From: Alphaproteobacteria bacterium
GTDB taxonomy: Bacteria > Pseudomonadota > Alphaproteobacteria > RF32 > CAG-239
DNA length: 64,000 bases
Assembly (NCBI GenBank): GCA_017935485.1
Contig: JAGBHO010000054.1
Span: 1-64,000, forward strand
Direction: 5' to 3'
Shown here piece after piece: positions 8,101 through 15,733 of this stretch (positions are counted from its first letter, which is position 1; every line of letters begins with the position of its first letter). The position numbers were made by a program, and so were the translations under genes. The notes under the pieces were generated by a model. It was not told the origin of the DNA. It was given only the letters and a program-made list of their open reading frames with translations, and did not search any database.

Positions 8101-8340
8101 TTCTTCATAGAATTGGGATTTTCTTTTCGCTACTTTTGTCATGCTACAAAAGTAGCACAAAAAAGCTAGCCCGCTCTCGCTTTCTAGGCTTTCAAGAAAA
8201 AGTTAAGGTCGCTACGCTCTATTATATAGTGCTTCACTATTACCTCTTTTTCTTAAAAGCCAAGAAGTTGCTCGCGAAGGGCGGATCAACTCCCCCAACC
8301 CCTCAAGCTTGAGGGGAGTGGTGCTTCATTTGGGGTTTTT
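8100..8340. repeat. Palindrome cluster, copy 2a (AAGAAAAAG subtype)
   Basis: Hairpin arms GCTACTTTTG at 8129-8138 and 8147-8156 pair perfectly. A larger hairpin pairs 8187-8202 (GGCTTT, AAGAAAAAG) with 8246-8261. CCCCTCAAGCTTGAGGGG at about 8299-8316 is a perfect palindrome. The cluster is almost identical to 18680-18870. Both contain an open frame with about 60 shared residues, but conservation at the nucleotide level and the palindromes indicate repeat DNA rather than a gene. Confidence 0.75.
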
Positions 8341-8424
8341 GCTCCAAAACCTAAGCTATTCGCAAAGGGCACCCTAACCGTGCCGGACGGAGGCATGGTG
8401 CTTCAAGAGAAGAATAAAAAGCAA

Positions 8425-8560
8425 AAGTCAAGCCCAACCTCACTTTCTAAGCTTTCAGCCCAAAGTTAAGGTCACTACGTTCCAAGGCTTAGTGCTTAAT
8501 ATTCGCCTCTTTGGGCCAAAAGCTAAAAAATCATTCGGTAATCGGGCAATTCAACTCTCC
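8425..8560. repeat. Palindrome cluster, copy 2b (GCCCAAAG subtype)
   Basis: Arms 8450-8465 and 8509-8524 pair over 6+8 bp (AGCTTT, GCCCAAAG), and the interior is close to that of copy 1 at 251-325. Here the two subtypes lie in tandem. The stretch 8560-8650 that follows, up to the next gene, holds only short imperfect hairpins. Confidence 0.7.
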
Positions 8561-8653
8561 CCAGCTTAGGCATCTAAGCTCGCTGCGGTCGCTTAACGCT
8601 TTCCTCGCTTGCTAAGATGTTAGCAAAGAGGGAGAAAAGAAACATACTAAAGA

Positions 8654-8914
8654 TTATTCCGGTTCGTCATGCGGGGCGTCTACGATACGGATATCAAGCA
8701 CTTTATCATAATAGGCCAGAACATAAATAAACTGATCCCAGTAAATACGATGCCTGATCCGCCTCACGGCCTTAGAGGCATTGGCGTATCCTTTATACTT
8801 TAAAAAAAATTCCTGATGAAGCTCATTATGTTCATCCATTAGGCGTGTGAGTTCGTCAACCAAAAATTTTTGGATTCTTTTACGCCTGGCTTTTCTTATT
8901 TTTTCTGATAACAT
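8654..8914 (-). CDS. Small basic protein, divergent cassette protein (copy B)
   Basis: The 86 residues are basic at the N-terminus and helical by pattern. The end (LAYYDKVLDIRIVDAPHDEPE) aligns in spacing and residues with KYYNRRIELRLVAPDPNEPD of copies A and C, so it is probably a remote relative with the same helix-turn-helix core but without the long acidic tail. The gene has the same setting: GGAG-containing structured leader directly upstream and a palindrome cluster downstream. Function unknown. Homology to the other two copies is an inference from short C-terminal similarity plus shared genomic context. Confidence 0.65.
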   Translation of the reverse strand: MLSEKIRKARRKRIQKFLVDELTRLMDEHNELHQEFFLKYKGYANASKAVRRIRHRIYWDQFIYVLAYYDKVLDIRIVDAPHDEPE

Positions 8915-9103
8915 TTCTTTTTAGCTCCTTGATTTTGTTAAAACAAAACCACCCTAAAAACAAGGGTGGCGGAGCTAGAAAACTGTACAAACACAGTCGT
9001 CCGTATTCGTCACACAAATGCGCTTATATCGGGACACTCCGCCAGAGCGGAATATTTTGTTTGTAAGATGTTTTCTAGACACCACAGCCCGTCTCCGGAC
9101 TGC
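8915..9103 (-). ncRNA. Structured leader RNA, cassette copy B
   Basis: The most diverged copy, hence the best test of the fold. P1: GCAGUCCG with CGGGCUGU. P2 outer: CUAGAAAAC with GUUUUCUAG, versus CUCAAAAAC/GUUUUUGAG in copy A. P2 inner: ACAAAC with GUUUGU. P3: UCCGC/GCGGA, versus UCCAC/GUGGA. P4: CGCA/UGUG, versus CCGC/GCGG. The terminator stem CCACCCU/AGGGUGG is followed by the invariant UUUUGUUUUAACAAAAU, and AGCUCC can pair with the GGAGCU that carries the ribosome-binding site. Pairing is retained although the bases change. Confidence 0.75.
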
Positions 9104-9110
9104 GAAAATT

Positions 9111-9138
9111 ATAATAAACGTATCTAAGCTTTTTGCAA
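9111..9138 (-). promoter_or_regulatory. Promoter of cassette B RNA
   Basis: TTGCAA (9133-9138), 16 nt, TATTAT (9111-9116), 7 nt, GCAG, with the same spacing as in copies A and C. The bases just upstream (AAATCCGC) are also shared with copy A. Confidence 0.6.
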
Positions 9139-9193
9139 GCGGATTTTTCCGTGAATATTTCCGGTATTGTTTTTTCAGAAGGATGCAATAAAA

Positions 9194-9218
9194 AAAGCTC
9201 TGTCAGAAACAGAGCTTT
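9194..9218. terminator. Bidirectional terminator after the parAB operon
   Basis: AAAGCTCTG (9194-9202) pairs with CAGAGCTTT (9210-9218), with A/T runs on both sides. It ends the minus-strand run parA-parB-FTR-like. Confidence 0.75.
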
Positions 9219-9237
9219 AGGAGCGAAAAGAAAAAGC

Positions 9238-9492
9238 TTAAGCCGTTTGTTCTTTCTTAACTTCGGCGGCTTTTTGGTAACAATTGCAATGGCAAACGCC
9301 TTTTTCTTCAATGTCTTTGCGGCATTGTTCAGAAATGCAATAGCGGGCGGCATTTTGTCCGTCGCATGGACATCTCTGCCATTCGGCGTCGCCAAACATC
9401 ATGGTTTTGGCTTTGGCAATTTTTTCAATGTTTTTGGTCGGCGTATATCCGGCTTCTTCACATTTTTTAAGCATATTTTCTAAAATGGTCAT
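9238..9492 (-). CDS. Ferredoxin-thioredoxin reductase catalytic-chain-like small protein
   Basis: The 84-residue protein carries five paired or grouped cysteines: RCPCDGQ (near 40), YCISEQC (near 52) and a final GVCHCNC (near 66). The order CPC, CxxxxC, CHC resembles the catalytic beta chain of ferredoxin-thioredoxin reductase, which binds a 4Fe-4S cluster beside a redox disulfide, but the central CPC is replaced by CISEQC. The start MTILEN at 9492 lies 13 bp after parB and has AGAGAG upstream; a start seven codons earlier is possible. Being last in the parA-parB unit is unusual. Iron-sulfur binding is an inference; rubredoxin-like redox roles are alternatives. Confidence 0.6.
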   Translation of the reverse strand: MTILENMLKKCEEAGYTPTKNIEKIAKAKTMMFGDAEWQRCPCDGQNAARYCISEQCRKDIEEKGVCHCNCYQKAAEVKKEQTA

Positions 9493-9505
9493 AATTTTTC
9501 TCTCT

Positions 9506-10555
9506 TTAATCAATAATTTTTATGGTAAATTTTTCAGAACTTCCTGCCGGAGTGGCATCTATTTGCGTTTGCGGCTGATTATCCGTATTAAGATTATTTT
9601 TGCGCTTATTTTCCAAGATGTCAACAATCATATCCAGTTCTGCCACAGAAGCGTATTGCAAAACAACTTTGCCGCCGCCCTGTTTGCTCGGCGTGATTTT
9701 GATTCTCAGACCCAAAGATTTTTTCAGATCCCGCTCAATGGTTTCTAAATCCTCATTTTTTTTGACCGGTTTCTTTTCTTCCGGTTTGTCTTTTTTATCT
9801 TTCAGGCGGGCAACCAGTTCCTCAACCTGACGAACGCTCAAGTCTTTTTGAATAATTGCTTTTGCTAATTCTTCGGCATTTTCAAGGCCAATCAGGCAGC
9901 GGGCATGGCCGGCGCTCAGCTTGCCTTCTTTGATCAATTCCTTAATCGAATCGGGCAGAACCAGCAAGCGTAATGTATTTGCGACATGGCTGCGCGATTT
10001 GCCGACAATTTGTGATAAGGCTTCCTGTGTGTGGGAGAATTCGTCGATCAGCCGCTGAAAGCCCTCGGCTTCTTCAATGGCTGACAAATTTTCACGCAGC
10101 AGATTTTCAACCAGAGCAACTTCTAAAACCTCTTTGTCGCTCATGTCTTTAATAATGGCAGGAACTTTTTCCAATCCGGCTTTTTGAGCCGCGCGCCACC
10201 GCCGTTCACCGGCGATGATCTCATATTTATCACCCTGTTTGCGTAACAAAAGCGGTTGCAGAATGCCCTTTTCTTTGATTGAATCTGACAATGCATTCAA
10301 GGCTTCTTCGTCAAATTCGGTTCGGGGCTGATATTTTCCGGCAACAATTTGATTCACAAATATTTCCGTGTCAGCAGGATGTGCGGCTGAAGAATCGGTC
10401 GGAAGCAAGACGTCGTCCGCTGTTAAATCGTCGTCTCCGAGCAGGGCACCCAAACCGCGGCCAAGGCTTTTGCGTTTGTGCTGTTCCTGAGTTTCGGCAT
10501 GCGGCGTTTCGTTTTCACCGCTGTTCAACAATTCGTCCAATTCATTATCTAACAT
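9506..10555 (-). CDS. parB: Chromosome-partitioning protein ParB
   Basis: ParB is a CTP-dependent clamp that loads at parS and spreads to drive origin segregation. The 349 residues show the ParB/Srx N-terminal domain (IVAGKYQPRTEFDEEAL, then GERRWRAAQKAG with the CTP-binding GERRxRA motif), a central helix-turn-helix (LSQIVGKSRSHVANTLRLL) and a C-terminal dimerisation domain (KVVLQYASVAELDMIVDIL). The N-terminal LGRGLGALLGD is the typical ParA-interacting segment. It overlaps parA by 7 bp. Perfect parS sites lie in rsmG and mnmG nearby. Confidence 0.97.
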   Translation of the reverse strand: MLDNELDELLNSGENETPHAETQEQHKRKSLGRGLGALLGDDDLTADDVLLPTDSSAAHPADTEIFVNQIVAGKYQPRTEFDEEALNALSDSIKEKGILQPLLLRKQGDKYEIIAGERRWRAAQKAGLEKVPAIIKDMSDKEVLEVALVENLLRENLSAIEEAEGFQRLIDEFSHTQEALSQIVGKSRSHVANTLRLLVLPDSIKELIKEGKLSAGHARCLIGLENAEELAKAIIQKDLSVRQVEELVARLKDKKDKPEEKKPVKKNEDLETIERDLKKSLGLRIKITPSKQGGGKVVLQYASVAELDMIVDILENKRKNNLNTDNQPQTQIDATPAGSSEKFTIKIID

Positions 10556-11328
10556 GCGACCAATTCCTTTTCTCTTTTTAATACTTCACCGGTCAGGCTG
10601 ATATATGCCTGTGATCCCGGGCATTTGAAATCGTAAATCAAAACGGGTTTGCCGTGAGACGGTGCTTCGGATATGCGTACGTTCCGCGGGATTACGGTAT
10701 TGTAAACCTTTTTGCCGAAGAAATTGCGCACGTCTTCTTCCACCATCTGGGTCAGGTTGTTGCGTTTGTCATACATTGTCAATACTACACCCTGAAGCTC
10801 TAAAGAAGGGTTAAATCTTTTCTTGATTGTATTAATATTGCGAATCAGATCCGTGATGCCTTCCAATGCCAGAAATTCGCACTGCAACGGAACGATAACG
10901 GCATTTGCTGCAACAAGGGCGTTGATTGTTACAAGGCTCAGAGACGGCGGACAGTCAATCAAGACGTAGTCGTAATTAACGGCATCGCGTTGAATGGCTC
11001 TTTTCAGTGCATATTCGCGGTTATCCATATCAACCAGCTCAATTTCGGCACCGGCCAAATCAGGCGAAGAGGGTACGAGCGAAAAATTGGGAATCTCAGT
11101 CCAGACAATGGCTTCGCTCAATTTGCGCGTGCCGACCAGAACTTCATAAGAAGAAACCATGCGGCCGCGTTTGTCTATGCCCATTGAGGTCGATGCATTT
11201 CCCTGAGGATCCAAATCTATTACCAAAACCTTTTTGCCGGTTGCGGCCATGGCCGTGGCGACGTTAACCGTGGTGGTGGTTTTGCCGACACCGCCTTTGC
11301 GGTTGGCTATAGCAATTATTCTGGGCAT
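10549..11328 (-). CDS. parA: Chromosome-partitioning ATPase ParA
   Basis: The 259-residue deviant Walker A ATPase has NRKGGVGKTTTTVNVA at residues 8-23, the Walker A' DLDPQGNAS and the Walker B-like VLIDCPPSLSLVT. It forms the ATP-dependent nucleoid gradient along which ParB-parS complexes move. It sits 4 bp downstream of rsmG and overlaps parB. The order rsmG-parA-parB is standard in alphaproteobacteria. Confidence 0.97.
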   Translation of the reverse strand: MPRIIAIANRKGGVGKTTTTVNVATAMAATGKKVLVIDLDPQGNASTSMGIDKRGRMVSSYEVLVGTRKLSEAIVWTEIPNFSLVPSSPDLAGAEIELVDMDNREYALKRAIQRDAVNYDYVLIDCPPSLSLVTINALVAANAVIVPLQCEFLALEGITDLIRNINTIKKRFNPSLELQGVVLTMYDKRNNLTQMVEEDVRNFFGKKVYNTVIPRNVRISEAPSHGKPVLIYDFKCPGSQAYISLTGEVLKREKELVAC

Positions 11329-11332
11329 AAAA

Positions 11333-11950
11333 TTATCTCCTTTTATGAATATCCGTTATAATTAAAATGACGCCTTCATCACTTTCCTGACTGGGCAAAA
11401 CTTCGGCATTAAACTTCCAGATTTTTTTTGCTTCCGCAATTTCATCCGCATAAGATTTGCCTTTGAGAAAAATACATTTGGTTTTGCGGGTGCAAAATTT
11501 TTGCGCATATTTCAATAAATCGCTTAACGAAGCCATAGCGCGCGACGTTATAACATCAGCCGCCTCTGCCGGAATGTCCTCAATCCGTTTATTTAGGATT
11601 TCGACATTAGAAATTCCGGTAATTTTTTTGACTTCATTTAAATACAGTGTTTTCTTTTTAATACTTTCCACAAGTCTGAATTTTAAATACGGTGTTTTTT
11701 CTACAGACATAACAGCAAGCACCATCCCCGGAAAACCAGCACCAGAGCCAAAGTCATAGACAATTCCTTGTTGTGGCAGCAAAGAAAAAAGCTGCATAGA
11801 ATCTTGAAAATGACGTTTCCAGGCATTTTCTAAAGAATTTTTACTGACAAGATTCATGCGATTTTGCCACTCATAAAGAGAAGCTTCATACGCTTTTAAC
11901 CTGTCCATTGTTTCACGTGAAACAGTATATTTGCACTCTAATTTTTCCAT
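11333..11950 (-). CDS. rsmG: 16S rRNA (guanine527-N7)-methyltransferase RsmG
   Basis: RsmG (GidB) methylates G527 of 16S rRNA. The 205 residues contain the SAM-binding YDFGSGAGFPGMVLAV motif (near 65), the DVITSRAMASLSDLL segment and the KG motif of the family. A perfect 16-bp parS site overlaps codons near its start, so the coding sequence must also satisfy ParB binding. In most relatives mnmG directly precedes rsmG; here a PHP gene, a murA-like gene and three HD genes separate them. Confidence 0.95.
   Translation of the reverse strand: MEKLECKYTVSRETMDRLKAYEASLYEWQNRMNLVSKNSLENAWKRHFQDSMQLFSLLPQQGIVYDFGSGAGFPGMVLAVMSVEKTPYLKFRLVESIKKKTLYLNEVKKITGISNVEILNKRIEDIPAEAADVITSRAMASLSDLLKYAQKFCTRKTKCIFLKGKSYADEIAEAKKIWKFNAEVLPSQESDEGVILIITDIHKRR
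11909..11924. promoter_or_regulatory. parS site, perfect consensus
   Basis: TGTTTCACGTGAAACA, the canonical ParB-binding palindrome, inside the 5' end of rsmG. It lies about 13.6 kb from the putative oriC and 1.4 kb from parB. Confidence 0.92.
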
Positions 11951-12129
11951 AAAATATTTATATAATTTTTATAAAAAATTTAAAATACAAAAATCAGAGT
12001 TATAAACATATATTTATGAACGGAAAAAGCAACATCAGGAACGGAGAAAGAATAAAACCTTACCAAAATAAAAAAGATTCTAAAATCAAACAGTTAGACA
12101 CAGCTCTTTGACTCAAAATTTTAACATTT

Positions 12130-12960
12130 TTACAATTTCCAACGGTTTTTATAATCCATTTTTTGCAAAAGCGATTCGGCTACAGAAAAATCCTGCGTTA
12201 ATTCGCTTACATGATGTGCGTCATCGCTAATCAGAACAGGAATATTAAGCTCCTGCATCCGATTCAGCAACACCGGAGCAGGGTAACAATTGCCGTTTTT
12301 ACGAATGCCTTTGGTACTCACTTCTGCAGGAATATTATTTTTTGCCAAGATTTGCAGCAGGTATTCTTTTTCTGCCATAAAACTGTTATCGTTACAGCCG
12401 GTAACCCGACGCATGTAATCAATGTGAGCAACAAAATCAAACAATTTTGTTTCCGCTGCCCGTGCTATTGTCAAAAAATGGCGTCTGAGATAATCTTCCT
12501 GCCGCTCTTTTTGCGGAACAAATTTTATCAGTTCATCGGCATCTATCGGATAATCGCAGGATTCGGAAAATAAAAAATGATTGCCGGTAATATAATAATC
12601 CAGATTTGTTTGGCGGCGAAAAATCATAAATTCTTCCAGCCAGCCGTCATAAGTAAAGAAATCAACTTCTGCTCCGACAAAGACCTGCAAAGGATACTTC
12701 TTTGCCAGTTTGCTTATTTCTTCTTTGTAAGCAACAAAAGCAGCGGCAACTTCAGCAAAATCGGTACGATATATGTGCGAACCGCGATATTCTTTTAATT
12801 TCGGCCAGCTCGGACTTTGATGAAAGTTTTTATGAACAACCAAATGCTCAGAAAAACCTATTTCTTTTAATCCGCATTTGACGGCTTGTTCCAACATTTC
12901 TTCAGCTGAATTACGCCCGTCAGAAAAAAGTGTATGAGTATGATAGGAATAATTTTGCAT
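12130..12960 (-). CDS. PHP-domain phosphatase, histidinol-phosphatase-like
   Basis: The 276 residues begin with the PHP signature (YSYHTHTLFSDGRNSAEEML) and contain EIGFSEH, VGAEVDFF, VAHIDYMRR and ISDDAHH, the metal-binding residues of polymerase-and-histidinol-phosphatase proteins. This matches the HisK-type histidinol-phosphatase subgroup. No other histidine-biosynthesis gene is nearby, so a phosphoesterase of unknown substrate is the safer call. It lies 3 bp downstream of the murA-like gene, suggesting one transcript. The 179-bp AT-rich spacer toward rsmG (11951-12129) holds nothing recognisable. Confidence 0.8.
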   Translation of the reverse strand: MQNYSYHTHTLFSDGRNSAEEMLEQAVKCGLKEIGFSEHLVVHKNFHQSPSWPKLKEYRGSHIYRTDFAEVAAAFVAYKEEISKLAKKYPLQVFVGAEVDFFTYDGWLEEFMIFRRQTNLDYYITGNHFLFSESCDYPIDADELIKFVPQKERQEDYLRRHFLTIARAAETKLFDFVAHIDYMRRVTGCNDNSFMAEKEYLLQILAKNNIPAEVSTKGIRKNGNCYPAPVLLNRMQELNIPVLISDDAHHVSELTQDFSVAESLLQKMDYKNRWKL

Positions 12961-12963
12961 TTT

Positions 12964-14388
12964 TTAAGCTTCATAGTAAGGCAAAAGTTCAATATCTTCC
13001 CCTTCTGCAGATGCCTGAACATCAATTCCGATATTTTGCAGATTATATACCAGATTAGGATAACCGCGCAGGGTATAAGAAGGTGTTTCAATCGTACTTT
13101 TCCCCTCTGCAATTGCCGCCGCGATAATCAATCCGACAGTTCCGCGCAAATCCATTCCTTCAACCTCAGCGGAATGATACTTTGACGGCTGAATTTTAAC
13201 TAAAAGAGCTTCTTTATTGGCAATGACCTGACTGGTAACGATATCTATTTTTTTGCTTTCACAGTTTAAGCCAAATTTACGCAATTCTTTCAGATGTCCG
13301 TCACGGCCCGGCCAAATGGCATCCGTGAGCAAAGAATCTGTTTGTGCAAGCCCTAAAACCGGTGTCCAAATTTGTTGAATATCGGTTTCGGCTCCGGGGA
13401 AAGGCGTCATTTGCATCAGTATGCCGTCAAAATCCGGACGATTGCGAAAGTTAAAGCTCAGCTGTGTCCGATCCGGAGAATAAAAAATGCCGCTATTGAA
13501 CATTTTACTCAACTGTGAAAACCACGGGCGGCAATGTTCAAAATTTATGCCGTTTAATTGAATTTCACCTTTGGTGCCTAAAGCGAGCAGCGCATAAGTC
13601 GCAGCTTCTATCCTGTCGGGAATTATGTAAAAATTTCCGCCTTTCAGCAATGATTTGTTTTTGCCGTCATAAATTATGCCGGTACTTTCGTTGCCGGACA
13701 GACCAAGCCCCATTTGTTGCAGCATATCTACCAGATTGGAAACTTCCGGTTCCAAGGAGGCATTATAAATCATTTTAACATCCTGTGCACCGGCAACGGC
13801 CAGCAGCCAGTGAAAAGTCGCGCCGTGCGAAACCCGCAGCGTAGTATAAATAGGGCGTACGGTTTCGGGATTTTTATGCGGCAAGGTGAAAATCAGATAA
13901 TTTCCTTTATCGGTATTTTCTTCTTCGATAGAGGCGCCGAGAACCGAGCGAATCAAATCTTCATGAAAATCTGTCGGACGTTTGCCGCCAAAAGAACAGC
14001 CTCCGGGGATATAAACTTTAAGACCGTCAAATTCTCCGGTATAACGAAAACGGGCAAGCAATGATCCCCAAAGGTAATAACTGGCCCGAATATGAGAGGC
14101 TTTTTGCGATACAATATTATTTGTGATTTTGGCAGCATGCAAATACAAAATTTTCTGACGGAAGTTGTAGCGGACATCAACGCCGAGTTCAATCAGGATT
14201 TGACCAAGCTCAAGAACATCGCTGATATTGGGCACATTATGGAGAATAACAGGTTCATCAGTCAGCAATGAGGCACACATCAGTCCGAGAATCGAATTTT
14301 TGGCACCGCTGACGTCAACAGAACCGGCAACAGGATTACCGCCGTTAATGACAAGCCTTTGAGGAATAAAAAATCTTGATTTTATCAT
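12964..14388 (-). CDS. murA: UDP-N-acetylglucosamine 1-carboxyvinyltransferase (MurA) or close homologue
   Basis: MurA transfers enolpyruvate to UDP-GlcNAc, the first committed step of peptidoglycan synthesis. Key positions are retained: the lysine of SGAKNS near 30, the catalytic cysteine in PGGCSFGGKRPTDFH (the loop blocked by fosfomycin), TDIQQ (counterpart of the aspartate region) and the arginine in MDLRGTVGLI. The 474 residues exceed the usual 420, with extra residues around the active loop and the middle (for example after ASIEEENTDKG), and several otherwise conserved blocks are loosened. It could be the sole MurA or a specialised second copy. It precedes the PHP gene. Confidence 0.82.
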   Translation of the reverse strand: MIKSRFFIPQRLVINGGNPVAGSVDVSGAKNSILGLMCASLLTDEPVILHNVPNISDVLELGQILIELGVDVRYNFRQKILYLHAAKITNNIVSQKASHIRASYYLWGSLLARFRYTGEFDGLKVYIPGGCSFGGKRPTDFHEDLIRSVLGASIEEENTDKGNYLIFTLPHKNPETVRPIYTTLRVSHGATFHWLLAVAGAQDVKMIYNASLEPEVSNLVDMLQQMGLGLSGNESTGIIYDGKNKSLLKGGNFYIIPDRIEAATYALLALGTKGEIQLNGINFEHCRPWFSQLSKMFNSGIFYSPDRTQLSFNFRNRPDFDGILMQMTPFPGAETDIQQIWTPVLGLAQTDSLLTDAIWPGRDGHLKELRKFGLNCESKKIDIVTSQVIANKEALLVKIQPSKYHSAEVEGMDLRGTVGLIIAAAIAEGKSTIETPSYTLRGYPNLVYNLQNIGIDVQASAEGEDIELLPYYEA

Positions 14389-14450
14389 TGCGCACCTCCG
14401 TTGTTTGAATGTGCGTATTATAAGTCCGAATAGTTAATTCCGGCTTAATA

Positions 14451-15077
14451 TTATCTGCCTTTTATTTGCAACAGCGCATAAACATCTTCGCCGCACAAAC
14501 TGTCAAAACGTTGTTTTAAGGGCAGGGCGTCACGAATCAGATTTTGTTTTTGTTTGCCGGTCAGATGATAACGGCCGGCAATGCCGTCCGCCCGCTGTTC
14601 GATGGTTACAAAGTCAAATCCTTCCGTCAGCATATCGCAAAGTTGGATAAGACGGTCATAGTCATTATAAGTCAGCGGTTTGAGTTTTTCTTTAGCCCAG
14701 CACAGCCAGCCGGCAGGATAATTATATTCGTCGTCTGAAAAGTTTTTGATGTGAAAAGTATGGGTCAGGCAAATACGGGCGACATCGTCATAGCCTAAGT
14801 CCGTCATTGCCTCATATCCCTCTTGTCCGTGAAAGCGGTTTTCTTCACGTTCGTTTATTCTTTTGCCATAATCATGCAGCAATCCCAGAATATAAGCTTT
14901 TTGGGCATCCAGTGCCGGGATTTTTTCTGCAATCGTTTTAGCAAAGCGGGCAACACCGCGGGTATGAAAAACATAAGCGTCGCGATCATTGAAAGGGTAG
15001 GGTTTTGACAAGCGGTTAAGAATTACCGCATGCCAGAGTTTCTCGGCCGTGACCAGATCCGGAAATTTGGGATTCAT
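14451..15077 (-). CDS. HD-domain phosphohydrolase, tandem paralogue 1
   Basis: The 208 residues have an HD-superfamily metal site: a histidine in HTRGVARFA near 38, GLLHDYGKR near 66, RFHGQEGYE near 80, CLTHTFH near 108 and QLCDML near 145. It is the third gene in transcription order of three adjacent relatives. Its start overlaps the end of the preceding paralogue by 62 bp, but GGAG lies upstream of the ATG and the N-terminus aligns with the others, so this start is kept. Substrate unknown; nucleotide or second-messenger hydrolysis is possible by family. Confidence 0.78.
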   Translation of the reverse strand: MNPKFPDLVTAEKLWHAVILNRLSKPYPFNDRDAYVFHTRGVARFAKTIAEKIPALDAQKAYILGLLHDYGKRINEREENRFHGQEGYEAMTDLGYDDVARICLTHTFHIKNFSDDEYNYPAGWLCWAKEKLKPLTYNDYDRLIQLCDMLTEGFDFVTIEQRADGIAGRYHLTGKQKQNLIRDALPLKQRFDSLCGEDVYALLQIKGR

Positions 15078-15708
15078 TTAAACTTACTCCAATTAAGTTA
15101 TAAATATCCCGACCGCAGATTTGTTCAAAATATGACTTGATCCGGCACAAATGTTTCACGTGAATCAAAAGGTTTGGATTGTTATAACGCCGGGCCAGAC
15201 TGGCAAAACGATATTCTATGGTACAAGTCGTTCCCTTATCATTCAAAACATCCGCCAGCTGCAGCAGCAGGTCGTAATCATTATAGGTCACGTTTTTGAG
15301 ATACGCCTGACATTGCAGCAAATCTTTGCGCGGTTGGGTAAAAGTGTTAATATCAAAATCTTTGTCATAAAAGCTGTGTGTGATACAAATACGGGCAACA
15401 TCGTCATATCCGAGGGCCTTCATCCATTCAAAGCCGACATTGGCATGAAAGCGGTGTTCGGCGAACTCGTCTATACAACGGCCGCAATCATGAAGCAGCC
15501 CTAAAACATATGCTTTTTCCATGTCTAAATCAGGGCAGAAAGCCGCAATTTTTTCAGCAATAGCGGCGACGGCATGACAATGTTTGCGAAATTCGGCTTC
15601 CCATTCCGGCTTAAAAGGGTATTGTGTAGCATTACGTTTTTGAATCACTGTTTCAAATATTTTACATGCTTGTTCACGCGTTGGATATAACCGATTCATT
15701 TTCATCAC
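15016..15708 (-). CDS. HD-domain phosphohydrolase, tandem paralogue 2
   Basis: The 230 residues follow the same plan: HCHAVAAIAEKIA near 45, GLLHDCGR near 70, RFHANVGFEWMKALGYDDVARICITHSF near 85-112 (the block most conserved among the three) and LLQLADVL near 150. The C-terminus runs about 20 residues past the homologous end, into the next gene. A near-perfect parS (one mismatch) lies in its 3' part at 15152-15167. The three copies differ at most positions outside the metal site, which suggests old duplication and different substrates or partners. Confidence 0.78.
   Translation of the reverse strand: MMKMNRLYPTREQACKIFETVIQKRNATQYPFKPEWEAEFRKHCHAVAAIAEKIAAFCPDLDMEKAYVLGLLHDCGRCIDEFAEHRFHANVGFEWMKALGYDDVARICITHSFYDKDFDINTFTQPRKDLLQCQAYLKNVTYNDYDLLLQLADVLNDKGTTCTIEYRFASLARRYNNPNLLIHVKHLCRIKSYFEQICGRDIYNLIGVSLNESQISGSGHGRETLACGNS
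15152..15167. promoter_or_regulatory. parS-like site, one mismatch
   Basis: TGTTTCACGTGAATCA differs from the parS consensus at one base. It lies between the perfect sites at 11909 and 16664 and is likely bound by ParB with lower affinity. Confidence 0.65.
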
Positions 15709-15733
15709 TTCTTTTTTAAATACATTGTTTAAA

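Noticed and set aside
8043-8312. Open frame sharing about 60 near-identical residues with one at 18459-18863
   Set aside because: The similarity is at nucleotide level within palindromic repeat DNA; no ribosome-binding site and composition unlike a protein.
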